Source: Trichinella spiralis (Eukaryota; Nematoda; Enoplea; Trichinellida; Trichinellidae). From it: DNA of 64,000 nucleotides. How positions within the stretch are numbered: the stretch's first letter is position 1; each line of letters starts with the position of its first letter. Below the pieces are notes generated by a model. That model was not told the origin of the DNA. It was given only the letters and a program-made list of their open reading frames with translations, and made no database searches. Location of the stretch: the NCBI GenBank assembly GCA_000181795.3, contig CM012953.1, positions 16,970,058-17,034,057 of the forward strand, given 5' to 3'. Shown piece by piece: positions 43,875-57,135 of this stretch. The translations under genes and the position numbers were made by a program.

Positions 43875-46800
43875 ATGTCACGCCCAACAATGGAAGCAAT
43901 ATTCGAAAAGCGTGCACGATCTATTTACGGTATGTGTGTTTGAGAAATTTTTTACAAATTGTTTATGCTCGAATGTTTTACTTTCACAAGTGAATACAGG
44001 CGAATTTAATTGTGTTTACTCAATTTCACCAAAAGCTTCCATCACGCGAATACACGATATAAGTTTTGCTGACATTTTTCTTGTAGCAACATTTGAATGG
44101 TGTTAATTTTTTGATAAAATTTTCAACAACAACATATTCAGAAGTTATTATTTATTGTTTTTTTCTTCACATTTTATTAGTAATGAAAATCGTTTTGAAA
44201 TGGAAAAGTACGAATTGAACTGAACTGATTGTATAGCTTGAAAATATAATTTGTGCTAAATTAAAAATTATTATTATTCTTAAACATTCACGCAAATGTT
44301 GAAATATATTTAATTAATAATAGATGGAAAATTTTCATTTATTCTGTTTTTTTTTATTTTAGAGCTGTTGGATAAAGGGAATGTTAAACGGGCCATACAA
44401 GACAGTGACAAATTTATCAAGAAATATCCACAAGCACCAGTTGCGAAGGTAATAGTTGAGTTTGGATGAAAAGTTTATTTTGTGCAATTTTATCTTTATA
44501 TATTTTCGGTTGTAATTTGTATGTGTTTTTTTTGTAAATGAAAGATTTTTATGTTGAAAAATGTTAATCAATGAAAAGTGGTGAGAAAATTATTACAAGA
44601 AAAGAAAAGAAAAGAAAAGAAAATAATTGCCGGTGAGAAAGCTAAATGATATTTTTTCGCGCTTAATTTCAGGCTTTGAAAACGTTGTGCTTGATTCGAT
44701 ATGGGCGAAGTGGAGAAGCGGACAAATTGATTGAAGCATGCTTTCAGTGCGGTCCAATTGACCAACTGGCGATGCAGGCTCTCAGCTACTGCTTTCGAGA
44801 GTTGGGCAAACGTAAAAATACATAATTGTCGTTGTCGTATGTTGAATTGGCCAACAAAATGCCAAACGTTTTTCCATTTAGCCCACATGCTGGTCGTTTT
44901 GTATCAACGCATGCTGGACCAAAATCCGAACAACGAAGATTACATGGCCAGTTTGTCCCTGTCCCACGGGAGGGCGGGAGATTTCAAGATGTTCGGATTA
45001 CAAGCCATGCAATTGTACAAGCAAGTGCCGAATGAAAAATATTACTTTTGGTCGGTGGTGAGTAATGTTTTGCAGGTGAGGTTTTGCACGTTGGACACGT
45101 CAAATGATATTTTTGATAATTGGGAGGAAAAAAAATTTTTTTCCCTTATTCATTATTATCCAGGCTCACGGACAGTCGGAATCGGCGATGACGTTGCACC
45201 TACCTCTTGCGCAAAAAATGACCGTCAAGTACATCAAAGAGCACAGAAATAATATCAACGATAACAGTATGTTTTTTTTATTAAAAATTGATCAGTTTTT
45301 TATTTTTTACATATTGAAATATTTGTTTTTTCTCGTCAAGTTATTCAGTTATACTTGTTCATATTGAAAATGGGAAGTCATCACAACGAAGCATTGAGAT
45401 TTTTACAAAGCGATTTGATCCAACCGGAAATCCATTTGAAAATGTACCTCGCCGAGGAACAGCTGGCAGTTTGGGAACGACTTGGTCGTCATGAAGAGGC
45501 GCTCGAATTTTCGAAAGAAAGAATTCGAATGAAGTTGATTGACACTTGCTTTTTTAGACCAACTGTAAAAATGGGAATTCATAATTGATGATAATATTTG
45601 TGATTTTTCAGAACTGACGGCTGGCCATTCTGGAATAAGATGATTGACAACTTTCTGTGCCTGTTGGAAGTGAATCAAGAACGCAGAAAGAGGTTTTCTT
45701 TTTCTTTTATATTTCTATTTGAATATGTAAATGCTTTTTATTTTAATAATTAGATTATTTGAAAATTTCGTCGAATTTTTCAACGAACGAATCGAAGAAC
45801 GATCTTCTCATCTGGCCAGACTGTATTTGGTGGAAAAGTTGATAGAAAAAAATCTTGCCACGGTGGACGAGTTGGAATCTTTTAAATTAGGTATTATTCA
45901 ATTATTATTTCTGGCATAAAAATTTGTCATTGTAATGCAGATGTACCGGCGAAGTTGATTGCGAAATATTTTGAAGCATTTGCTCACAAGCCATGTTTTT
46001 TCGACGATGTGCGGCCTTTTTTGAAATTGGTGACTGAATCTGAAAAAAACGATGTAATTATTTGATTGGGATTTTTTTTTCAATTTTATTTATTTGTTCA
46101 TTTAAATTGAATTTCAGTTCGTTTCGGAGTTGGCGAAAATAGTCGGTGATTTGCCGATCACGTTCCACGACTCCCAGATTGATATGAGCTTTACCAAAAA
46201 TGTAAGAATTTTTTTTGTTTTGATTTATTAATTATTTGATTTTTTATTTTTGGTATTTATGTTTTTTTGTTTAGCAAGACGATGTTCAAAGACATGTGCA
46301 TTTACTTCATATTTGTTCAGTGATCGGTTGTTATGCGAATTTGTCAGCACTTGAATTGGTGCAATTTTCCAAGCAACTTTTGATTCTCTTCGAAAGGGCG
46401 AGACGTTCGAGTAGCTTTTGAATTTTTTCTATTCTATTCTATTCTTTTCCTTTGTCTGTTTAGCGTTATTTTAAATTTTTAAGACACAACTCAAAACAGT
46501 TCTGGTATTTATCCTTCTGATGGATATCTGTCCTTAGCGGTACACTTCATCTGGTTGCTGTACATCATGAAACGTAAATTCCATTTTCCATGTTGTGTTG
46601 GTCTTTTGTAGTTTTTTATTATTTTTTTTTCAGAAGATGACCATTGGTTGTATCGTTTGGCAGTTTTGTTGGAACAACGTCTGTCTTTTGGCAAGCCGAA
46701 TTATGAATTTGTATTCCGGTTGACGAAAATTTATTCTTTACTCGGTTGTCCAGGCGCTTTGTTGCGCGTATTCAACGGTTCCGACATTAAACTGATAATG

Positions 46801-48667
46801 ATGGAATCGTTGTGGTAAGAGGGCTATTTGCAGTAATAATAATAATTCGTTTAGTTGTTTGTTTCCTTTTTCAGGTACATGATGAATGATCAACTGACAC
46901 CTTGGGGATTTTACAGAGAATATGTAATGTGGTGTACGAATTGTGTGGAATTTTATAGCCGTGCGTCTAGGGATATTATGGATAACATGTTGGTCGCGTT
47001 GCGGGAAGGGAATTATTTGAAATCCATCGAAATATTTCGATTTCGTGATGCGTACGAAGTGTCGGCTAACAGTCTGTTTTGTCGCATCCGTCGTCAATAT
47101 TACCACCTGATATCGGAATTTCAAGAGTGAATTATTATATCACATATGCATTATTTTATTTTATTTTAATGAGGTTTTTTGTTTTTTTTTTTGCTTTTCC
47201 CTTGTTCAGTTTCGAAACACTGAGAGAGACTTTTTTGAGAGCGATGACCAAAGATGCACTTTTTGCTGGTGAGAATTTGTTTTTTTTCTTTTTTTTGAAA
47301 AGTAGTTTGTTTATTAATTTTTTACGTGATTCAGAAGATCGTTTGAACTGGTTGGATACGGTGGATCGTCGTGATTATCGTGTCATTTCCCAGTACTTGT
47401 CGCTCGAAGAAGTCGACTCTTTTCACAGTTGGAACAAATGTGTATTTGCCCAGATGATGATTCAGACGACGTTCCAGTGGACAGTGTTGCGTTTGTTCTG
47501 CAGCTTGCACGAATTGTACACGTTGGCCGAGGAGTCGTCGTTTTGCGAAATTCAAGCCGATCCAGCTTCGGGTTCGGGTTCCGGTTCGGCCGGTACCGGC
47601 GAGCCAACGTTGTATATGGCTCATTTGAAGGAAGACGAACCACGCCCGTTGCGCAACGCGTTACACCACGCCAGTCAAATGAGGCCCATCTACGCGGATG
47701 GCATCTCTCTTGACGAAACCCAGTACGAGATGGTGATGTACGGTTCGCCGGTCTGCTATTTCGGCCTCTACTGCCGCGGTCACTACTTCGACCTGTTCGA
47801 GTTGGTCTTGCAAACTTGCTTGCATTATGTGCAAAAAGCTTGGCTACTTGTGCGCGGTGTCGAGTCGGATGATCCGCGTCTCAAAGAGGACAGCTCAATT
47901 TTTCCCCCATTGGACAACTTGAAAGAGCGCCTCCGCAGTACATATATGCATGTACTGTTTGCAGTGTGAACATTTGAAAATGTCTCTTTTTTGCAGCAAT
48001 GTTCTGCGATCATCAGTTCAAAGAAGACTCGGATCTGTTCCCGCACATGCAGTTGGTGCATATTTCTTTCCTTTTGGAAACGTTCAGCTTGTGCATGCTG
48101 GTCTGTTTGGCCGTGAAGTCGATTGCCACGTTGATCTATCCGCACGTGACGAGAAAGACGAAAAAAAAGAACTCCGAAGGGAAAAGTGGACTGGCTCAAG
48201 TAGGAATAGCAATAAAAATAAGTAGAAGCGGTTTTTTTTTAATTTTAAATTTAAATTTCCCATCTTTGTCAGTTGAATGACAATTTCGCCGACTTTTGCA
48301 ACGTAATCGCCTTGGGCACGGATACACCGTTTCAAATGATCGCCGATATGCAAGACTTGTTGGAAGCGGAAAGTTCACTGCTGCGTCAAAGTTGTACGAA
48401 ATGGTGCGAAATGGTGAGCAACGAATGACGAAAAGTCGAGATTATTTTTTGATATTAATTTTCTTTTAAATTATTCTTTTCCCATTCTCTCAGATGGACA
48501 TGCGGAAGAGTGCAGCGTTGTTCGAGACAAATTTGCGCGAAAGTTATGCAAAATCGCTGAAATATCTGTTCCTGTTGTCGACCAACCACCACAGCATGGC
48601 GGCGATGCTTCTGCGCAGCCGGGGTGCCGGCGGCGTGGCCACTGGGGGCGGTGGTCGTCTAATCTGA
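43875..48667 (+). CDS. NatB auxiliary subunit NAA25 (MDM20/psidin)
   Basis: Nineteen exons with matching phases: 43875-43929, 44363-44448, 44673-44811, 44882-45075, 45164-45266, 45341-45533, 45612-45692, 45754-45890, 45941-46053, 46118-46201, 46275-46410, 46484-46573, 46634-46814, 46875-47126, 47210-47268, 47335-47937, 47997-48199, 48273-48413 and 48494-48667, about 1007 residues (human 972). It is a TPR/superhelical repeat protein; family blocks include KYYFWSVVSNVLQ, WERLGRHEEALE, SSHLARLYLVEKLIEKN, FAHKPCFFDD, KIYSLLGCPGALLRVF and a Lys-rich RKTKKKN segment. It anchors the catalytic subunit NAA20 at the ribosome to acetylate N-termini starting Met-Asp/Glu/Asn/Gln. Odd: a Gly/Ser-rich insert (about ASGSGSGSAGTG) and a glycine-rich C-terminus. 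Confidence 0.93.
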
Positions 48668-49305
48668 ACGAACATTTTTCCAGTTATTGTTTTTCTTTCA
48701 TTTTTTTAAATTTCTCAGTGTTTTTTTTCATTTTGAAGAACAATTTAGACTTTTTTTTCAATTTGCATACTGTTTCTTCATTTGCACGGCAGTTTTTTTG
48801 TTTTTTTCTTTTGTTCCTATTTACCGACCAATGTTATTTTTCATTTTCAATTACTTGAATTCGCAAACCAAATTTCATTCAATATAATATACATATATTT
48901 AAATATTGAAGTAAAACATTTTTCCATTACTCATGGATTGCAAACAATTATTCCATGCTGTTCTCTTTTTTTTCTTTTCTTTATTCATTTCTGCAACAAA
49001 CCAATTTGCAAATCTGAAATTGTGTTCGGTTTACTGTGTAATGATTTTTTTCTTTTTTTTCTAGCATATCTTTGTAATAATAGAAATTCAATCGATCACA
49101 TTTGGACGATATTAAATTATTCAACAATTGGAAAGGAACATTGTCCTGTTTTTTTTGCGTGTCTGCTTCATACACATGTACATTTGTGAAAATTGTACCG
49201 ATTGTATTTTGATATGCTTTGTTGTTGTTTTTTTCGTCTTTGCAATGTTGGATGTCAGTTTGAATTTAGTGATTTTTGAAAAGTGTCAATTTGTTGTATT
49301 TATCG
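48668..49305. other. Spacer between NAA25 and INTS2
   Basis: 638 bases of T-rich sequence on the coding strand, containing the NAA25 3' UTR and the INTS2 5' region. The open frames here are poly-Phe artefacts of T-runs. No distinct promoter motif could be named. Confidence 0.45.
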
Positions 49306-52300
49306 ATGGTCGGCGGTCAGTCGTCTTCAGCCGAGGTGGTTGAACAATTGTACCGGGCGGTGTTGTCTTCGGATTTGGATATGCTGTGTTCGAGTGGGCA
49401 TTTTTCGGTGGAAAATTTGTCGATGGTATATCCGTATTTGTTGACGCGGGTATTTGGCGTCGACATGGGCCGGTCGTTGTCACCAGAGGGTAAAAATTTG
49501 CTGAACAAGCTGGTGGTCGACAAGCGGGCTTTGGAAGTTTTCCGTATGAAATTGGCGTCAGTGGAAACGCCCGGCAAAGTGCAGCCGCCAATGATCGTGG
49601 AATTGACTACCGCTGGCGACGGTGGGTTGCATTTTGAAAACTGTACCCCATCCCAGAAGTTGATGTTGGTACGGTGCGAAGTGGCTAAGGGGATTTCGGC
49701 ATGGCACCAGGCCCGTAGAACCGGCACTCCGGTCAAGCAGCGCAGCTACTGCGCGGCCGACAGTGAACGATTGGTCGACGATTTTGCCGACGCTTTATTC
49801 ATGCTCTGCTATGGTAATTTCGGCCTGGCGGTCGACTTGCACATCTTGCCCGAAGTGTTGCTGCTTTACCACAACGGACCGTTGATTGTTCAACGTTTGA
49901 CCATGAACGGATTGTATTCAGTTGGCGAAGGTTTGCTTGTTTGTTTGTTTGTTTGTTTGTTTTGAATTTAAATTGTTGTTTTCTTTTGTTTTTTTTCCAG
50001 TTGCTGATCTGATGATAAGAAATGCTGAAACATCCGCAGAAGCGTACGAAGAACGAATGTGGTTGATAATTCGACGCGAGAAAACGTTGCAATATTTGTG
50101 CGCACTGACACCCGAATGTTCATCTTTGTTCATTCGATCGGCGGTTTGAAAATTATTTCAACTTATTAATTAATTTATCCATTAATTATAAATTCAGGTT
50201 GAACAATTGAAATTGTTGGGTTTCGTGCTGCAAGCATCGATGTGCTATTATTCGTTTGAAAAATTGCTCTCCACTTTGCTACAATTGATCGAAAACAACG
50301 AAACTTTGTTGTGGTTTTTTCAATTTGTGAAACTTTCACAAAAAGTATTGTTTGTTTGTTTGTTTGTTTGTTTTTCAAAAGAAAAAACAATAAGCTTGAT
50401 TTTTGAGCCGTTCAACCGATACGAACCGATCTTAAGTCAACTCAAAGCGCACCTTTTGCGCAAAATGGAATCACTGGCGTCGGCAGCCGCTTCGACCGAC
50501 GACACGTTGTTGATTAGTGATTTGTCGTTGGCGTTGAATTCGATCAAATTGTTCACGAAACTTCGTTTTCTTGTTGGATTACGGTAATTATTTTATTTTT
50601 TTTCAAGAAAAAAAAATAATTTTAATTTTCATCTCGTTCAGCTGGACCGATGACGAATGTAGCGTGATGATGAATTTGTTGTTGAAAAAAGCGGAAATTT
50701 CTACAATTGGAGCACAATTTCACGCCCTCGGTTTGGTGGCGTTGATCGCTTTCGGTTGCCAGTGTGTATAGAAATTTATTTTTTCCCATTGTTGGTCTGT
50801 TTTCATTTGCATTTCATTTTCCAAGGCAAAATGATTTTATTACAAATTTTTCCGATCAATTGAATCAATGGTTCCAATATTTGATCGCCAAAGAAGAGGA
50901 CTTTGACAAGTGACTTTGATTGATTGATAGATATAATTAATTATTCGTTTGATGAAGTGGAATATTAATTTTTCTTCTTTTTTTTTCTTCTTTCTTCATC
51001 TCTCGTGAAGGTGTTTGTCAAAGGATGTGAACAGCGGTTACGGTGATGTATTGTTGTTGATCGCTATTCACATTGTCTGCAAGTCGGTGAAAGATTTGCA
51101 ACGAATAGTGAAACGTGGTCTGAATATTCACGTGTCAGTTTTGCCGAAACATTTGGATCGAATTCGTGAACGACTACCGTCAATTATTTCTGACAAGCAG
51201 GTACAATATCAATGCGACAAATTTTGATCCATCACTTTGTGATTTCGTTTCAAGTTTATCGTTCGACAAGCTGCCAAAGTACGCGTGACTCGTGAACTCA
51301 GTGCGAAAATTACCGACGTTTTGCCGATCGATTGCGTAATAGCACTGTTGCATTGGCGAGCTTTTTCGAGATATCAAGTGCACATTTCGGTAAGCATTTT
51401 TTTTTTGATAAACAACTTTATTTTTCTTTTTTTCTTTTGTTATCCGGTCTTCGTTGTTCTAGGATTGGATATTCAAACAACTTGCCCAATGTTGCACGCC
51501 GATTAGCGAAACGACCGTCGAGCTGATTGAAATGTTTGTCCATTCGTGTTTGAATTTGTACATTGAAAATGAAAACGCCCCATCGTCTCCAGTAATCAAT
51601 CCGTTTGCGGAATCGAAATTGATCGTAATTCGATCTGTTCTTTTTTTTTTAATCTTTTTTTATTTTTCTTTTTTTTCGAATGTCTGTTGAAGGCATTTTA
51701 CAAGGAAACCGCTTTGCAAACGGAACATTTCGTCATGCAGGCGTTGCTTCTCTATTATATTCTGTATTATGAAAATTATTACAACGAAAATATCCGCAAA
51801 TTTGGTAAGTTGGATTTTTTAATAATCGTTTTGTTTTGTTTTGTTTTACAATTTATTTTATTCTTTTTTTGGGTAACAATTTGGCAAATGTTCTGAAATA
51901 TTCGACAAATTTGATCGATACAATACCAGTCCAATACATTGTTATTCAAATTGAACTGCACGGTCGTGACTATTCGGCGTTGTTTATTAAAATTTTGAAG
52001 TAAATCTCTTATTTATATTATTCAATAATTATAATCGATCGATTAAGGTGTGCCGTGAATTTGTATTCATATTTGATTTTTCCACTGTGTTTGAAAATTC
52101 CACGATTAGCGAGTGATGTGCCAATTCCATCGGTTGATGCAATTCGTGAAGGTTCGTTCGTTTGTGATAACATTTTTTTCATTCATTGAACAACAACATC
52201 ATTTGGAAAAATATTCAATTTAGCCGCCAGATGTTCGAAGAAGTTTCCGAAAAAATCGTTGGCAATGCTGAGAAAATTGAGACGTTGCAATCCGGGTGGT

Positions 52301-53920
52301 CTGTTCGAACTGTTGCCCGAACTGACCGACTATGCCAGACATCTGCTGGACAATGATGTAGCGTTTGCGTTGCAACAAGAATATTTGTCCTTGTGGAATT
52401 ATGTGGAACTTTTTTATTCGAGAAAATTGCACGGTCATACTGTCGCTTCGCTGAAGCCGTCCGGCACCGGAGTGAAATTCTACTCCCACACTTCGTTGTG
52501 CGACGATATCAAGCAGATTGTTGTTTGTGATGAGCGTGTATTCAAGTACTATACATATACATATACATATACATATATATATATTGGCATGTGTGATTTG
52601 TTGAATGAATAATTTGTTATAATTTTTTCAGAGTAGCTCCAATTTTCAAGATACTCTTGCGCGTGTTGCATTGCTATTTCAGCGCTGCTCGTCTGGCTGT
52701 GGAGCAGAAGATTGTGATCAACACTCTGGTCGGCGGTGGGAAAAGAAAGCCCGGCAGAAGTTGCTCCACCCCGGCGATATTCGAAGAGAACAATACTTCG
52801 GTCGGTGAAAGCGTTCGAAAATATGCAATTTTGAACGAAGTGCTTTGCATTCAAACTTTGCTCGACTCGTGCATGCCCGACAATGAACAAGTCCGTTTAT
52901 TTATTTATTTATTTATTTGCTAATTTTGCTGTTTATTGTTTTTTAGATTTCGATCGAAGAAAGAGAAGTGCTTGTCCATTTGTGCAACTTTTTGCACCAA
53001 GTATTCATTGCCGAACCGATGTTGATCAAAGCGATCCATCATCAGGTAATTCTTTTCTTTTCTTTTTTTCTCATTGATCGATCAATCTTTCAATATACGA
53101 AGGGCTATTCGACAAAATTAATTTCCATCATTGTACGCAACGTACCGTCGATGCATGTCTGTTTCGACTGGATCAAACAGTTGATCACAATGTCTGATCT
53201 TCAGATCAAGGTAATTTTTTACCGATCACAATTCAATTATTGAATTCTTTTTTTTTTATTTTTGATTTTATTTAATTATTTTTCTCTCAAATCAATTGTA
53301 GATATTTTCTGTCGAATTGTTGTCACATCTTTGCGTAGAGCATCCGATCGAAAAAGCGTATCGATGTGCGGAATTTTTGTTGAACGTTCTGTACACCATG
53401 CTTGACAGTAAGTAACAAGTTTTAATAATAATACTAATAAATTACATAGAGGAAAAAAATGAAAAAAGAATAGTATATACATATTTTTTTTCAATTACAA
53501 TAAAATTCAAATCAAAAGTATACGATGTGATTGTTGTATATAGAATTGGAATCGAAGCAAGTTTTGCTGTTCTGTTCGAAAATATTGCAAGCAGTGATGC
53601 GAATTTGTCGTATTTTCCAATCGCTCGTTGTGTTAGCTTACAAGCTGTTCGACAAAGCTTGCATTATTGTGAACGTCAACTGCGGCGGTGCGATTCCTGT
53701 ACTGCCGATGACCAACGAACTGAAGAAGCGGAACCAGGTGGAACAGGAACATTTGGAAGCCGAGGAACAGTCGCTGTTCGACGCAGCCGTTTCGGATACT
53801 ACCATTATCACTGCTTTTCAGGGGAGAAATTTGCAAACCGAGAAGGAGCAATTTTTAATACAAGTCCGCTCTGCATTTCAACACTTCATCGGTCACGGTT
53901 TGATTGACATTGCGGACTGA
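49306..53920 (+). CDS. Integrator complex subunit 2
   Basis: Seventeen exons with matching phases: 49306-49930, 50001-50143, 50198-50583, 50642-50761, 50826-50909, 51011-51200, 51255-51389, 51463-51624, 51693-51804, 51930-51999, 52048-52151, 52224-52545, 52632-52890, 52947-53045, 53103-53210, 53302-53407 and 53544-53920, about 1133 residues (human ~1204). Conserved blocks match INTS2 in order: ITDVLPIDCVIALLHWRAFS, DWIFKQL, the helix ALLLYYILYYE, HHQGYSTKL, then VPSMHVCFDWI and FSVELLSHLCVEHPIEKAY. Integrator is a nuclear RNA-polymerase-II-associated complex that cleaves snRNA and other nascent transcripts; INTS2 is a helical scaffold subunit. Exon 3 reads through a TTTG microsatellite near 50348-50375 that may instead be an unrecognised intron. 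Exon 4 is joined with a GTGTGT donor, the only one that keeps frame. Confidence 0.92.
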
Positions 53921-54008
53921 ATTTTTAATATTATAATAATTTGTTCGCGATTCTTTCTTTTTCTTTTCTGTTACATGTTTGATGATGAAAATGAAATTTT
54001 TTCATTTG

Positions 54009-54039
<31 letters not shown>

Positions 54040-54810
54040 TTCTGCAATTTCGTTTCCAAAAAAAATGGTTTGTTTAATGAATGAATGCATTTCATTCACA
54101 CGACATGCGAGATTTAACAAATTTAATACAACTATAATATTCCATCCCACTGACTGAAATCAATTTGATGACAATAAATAAATAAATAATTCAACCAACT
54201 TTTTTCCATTGTCATTTGTGAGATTTTTTTCAATCAAACAGAAATATATATCATACATTTATTTATTTATTTGTTTGTTGGTGATGACAGACAAACATGA
54301 TGATACTGTTTGTGATTACTTACTTAATTTGTTAATTTTGATTTATATCACAATCACATTTTGGGTAAAATTAATAAATAATAATATATTTTGAATTTTT
54401 TGAGTAAAAAATGAATAATAAATTTGACGAAAGTTTCCGTCTTTTTCTCCAATTTACAAAAATATATTATTATATACACACTGACAACACAACAACATAT
54501 CCAATTTGAAACTTTTATTGTTAAATTTCTCCTTCATCTACACATTTTGTATTCGTAATTGGCCAAGCTTAACTTTTTTCAATGCAAAATCTAACAACTG
54601 ACAAGCATAAAAACAAAACATCGAATCATGTTCTATAAATAAAATATGCAAAAAGAAAATAAAATAAAATAAAAACACTCCTACTACTTGTAAAACTTGT
54701 AAAATGAACCTACTCTATGTATGTATGTATGTATGTATATAAACTGGCGTAGTTTTTTTTGTTTGTTCATAAAATGAGATAATCATTTAAAGAAAGACTG
54801 TGCTCAGTGC
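53921..54810. other. Convergent 3' spacer between INTS2 and MMAB
   Basis: AT-rich, with ATT, AAAT and TATG microsatellites (for example near 54017-54040 and 54717-54738). It contains both 3' UTRs. No gene was seen. Confidence 0.45.
54173..54178 (+). promoter_or_regulatory. Polyadenylation signal AATAAA of INTS2
   Basis: Hexamer about 250 bases after the INTS2 stop, within an AAAT repeat, so the exact hexamer used is uncertain. Confidence 0.35.
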
Positions 54811-57135
54811 TCAAATGTAGTAACGCTTCCATTCGTGGCGCAAAGGATGTTTCGAGGTAGTAAGGTCACTGTACACCACTTTCTTCTTGTAGGACAACTC
54901 GGTATCATTTAATATGTGACAAATGTATCTAGCTAACACAAACAACAAATCGCTCAGCCTGCAACAAATAAACAAACAAATAAATAAATAAATAACTGAT
55001 TTGAAGAAAACTATAAACCTATTTAAATATTGTATCGGTGCAGGGTCAATTTCATCATTACGAATCAACGGTATTAAAGAACGTTCAGCCCGTCTGCTGA
55101 TACAACGTGCTTCATGGATGCTAGATGAGAGCGGATTCCCACCCTTGACAAAAATTAATTAAAAAAAAAAGAATTTTCTCGTAGAAAATATTCAATTCAC
55201 CGGTAAAATAAACTGAGTCAAAGGGGGTACTTCGGCCGCATATAAATCGATCCAATGATCAAGTTCAATCGTAAACTGTGGATCGAATTCAGTTCGCTCT
55301 GTATTGAAATAAAAATAAATATATGCATGTTTACTTATTTATTTATCCGTTTTATCTGATTAAGTTGTATAGAAATGAAAATTTTAGAACAACAGTCAAA
55401 AGTTACTTCGCAAATTTTCAGAAATGTTGGCAGTTTTCGGTGCAACAATGCAAGAACAAATATCTTGCAGAGTACACTGAATCTAAAGTTTAAAACAATT
55501 TTTTTCACAGTTCACTTAAAATTAAAAAATAACTTTAAACTAACTTCAATCAGCTTCTCTGTCACGTCAAAGAAACCATTTTCATCACTTAAGAAGCGCG
55601 CTCTTCTGAAACAAAACAAAACAAAAAATTATTTCAACAAATTAATTTCAAAAAAAATTATTCAAATATTATTAAATGTTCAAATATTTAAATTACAACT
55701 TTAATGTTTCTGAAATAAAGCTAATTATTAATTATTAATTCAACGCAAATGAATAAATAAATCTTATTATTATATATATACCCTAGGGTAGCATTTAATT
55801 CATCCACAGCACCAACTGCGTCAAAAGTAGCATCGTCTTTCCAACGGCGTTCGCCGTTAATCAAACTACTTTGACCTAAATAAATTGCATCATTATTTTT
55901 AATCAATAATTATCATAAAATTTGAAATATTCGAACATTTTCATGATAACATCGAGTTATGGGGGTGATGTTGTGCCGTCTGTTTCCGTTCACATTATAG
56001 CTGCTTTCTGAACGCAGCATTGTAAAATTTAAATTTAAAAGCAATTTAATTGACAACAACAATTTTTTCCATAATTTACTTACTCTCCTATTGATTGTTA
56101 CACATAATTCAGACTCGAATGCACATTTTTTGAGAGAACTGACTAACATTTATATGTGAAACATTTTCTCACAATATAACAAACAATAAAAAAAAAGTAA
56201 ACTATATAAAATTATGAGAATAAAATAATATTCAATATGCTCAACGATAACTTCATTCTTAATTTTCAGTTTGTATAAAATACTCGTGCAATTCGGTTGA
56301 TTTACAGAACTAGCAAAAATGTGATATATGATATTACAATAACAAGTGCAACAAATTCAAATTATAACTTATATAAAAATCTGTCAAGTTATCAAATTAA
56401 ACATGCTAAAATAATCTTAAAAAATATTCACATACCTACGAGTAGAATATAAAGAACTTGATAAAAATGAATTAAACAAAATAGTCACTTCTTATCCTTA
56501 TCTTTATCCAACTTGCATTGCTAATATTACTGAATTTCTTTATACCCATTAAAAATCTTACCTTTATCTCCAGTTCCACGATTCTGTTTATACTTCCATT
56601 TGCCAGTGCTATGGACATCTTCTTCACCTGTGGAAAATTTCCTCCGCATTCTGTTACACAGTAAATAAACCATCATGAAAACAAAAATCAAAATGCTACT
56701 TCGTGAATAATTACCATTTAGAAATTTACACTGAACAATATTTCAAATTACATATTAATTCATAAATGTGAACAATTCATTCATTTACTATGCAATAAAG
56801 TTGTTTAACAGATAAAACATTATCAGTACAAAATGCCATCCTGCACCTACTTGTACATGGCATAGTTAAAAAAGAACTACAAAATAAAACTTAATTTCAA
56901 ATAATTCTACTAATTTCCATAATAATAATAATAAAACTTATTTATTTTTCATGACGAAACTAAAATCGTATACGGAGAAGTGAAATTTTTAAAGTTATAT
57001 AAAATTAATAGTTAAAAAGACTGAATTAACAAAAGCATACTTGGAATCCGAAACTGCTACTGGAGCAAAATACAAATTTCCATTTTTAACAGTCTGCCGA
57101 ACTATTGCACGACTATAAGCCAACAATAAATTCAT
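54811..57135 (-). CDS. Cob(I)alamin adenosyltransferase, mitochondrial (MMAB, PduO type)
   Basis: Eight phase-consistent exons (transcript order): 57135-57041, 56650-56562, 55875-55782, 55605-55545, 55482-55407, 55298-55201, 55143-55019 and 54958-54811, about 261 residues (human 250). The first exon gives a basic, Asp/Glu-poor N-terminus typical of a mitochondrial presequence. PduO-type blocks: GTGDKGQSSL (family TKTGDKG), NGERRWKDDATFDAVGAVDE, IQCTLQDICS, ELDHWID, PPLTQFILPGGN, the ATP-binding ARCISRRAER, and LNRLSDLLFVLARY. It transfers adenosyl from ATP to cob(I)alamin to make the cofactor of methylmalonyl-CoA mutase, so a B12-dependent propionate route is implied. The usual YTKTGDKG is altered to KYKQNRGTGDKG, which may affect the ATP loop. 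Confidence 0.93.

Noticed and set aside
50345..50394. A 50-nt intron in INTS2 exon 3
   Set aside because: Removing it breaks the reading frame of the conserved downstream part; kept as exon with a note.
54717..54738. TATG tandem repeat as a CRISPR-like or regulatory array
   Set aside because: Simple four-base microsatellite with no spacers.
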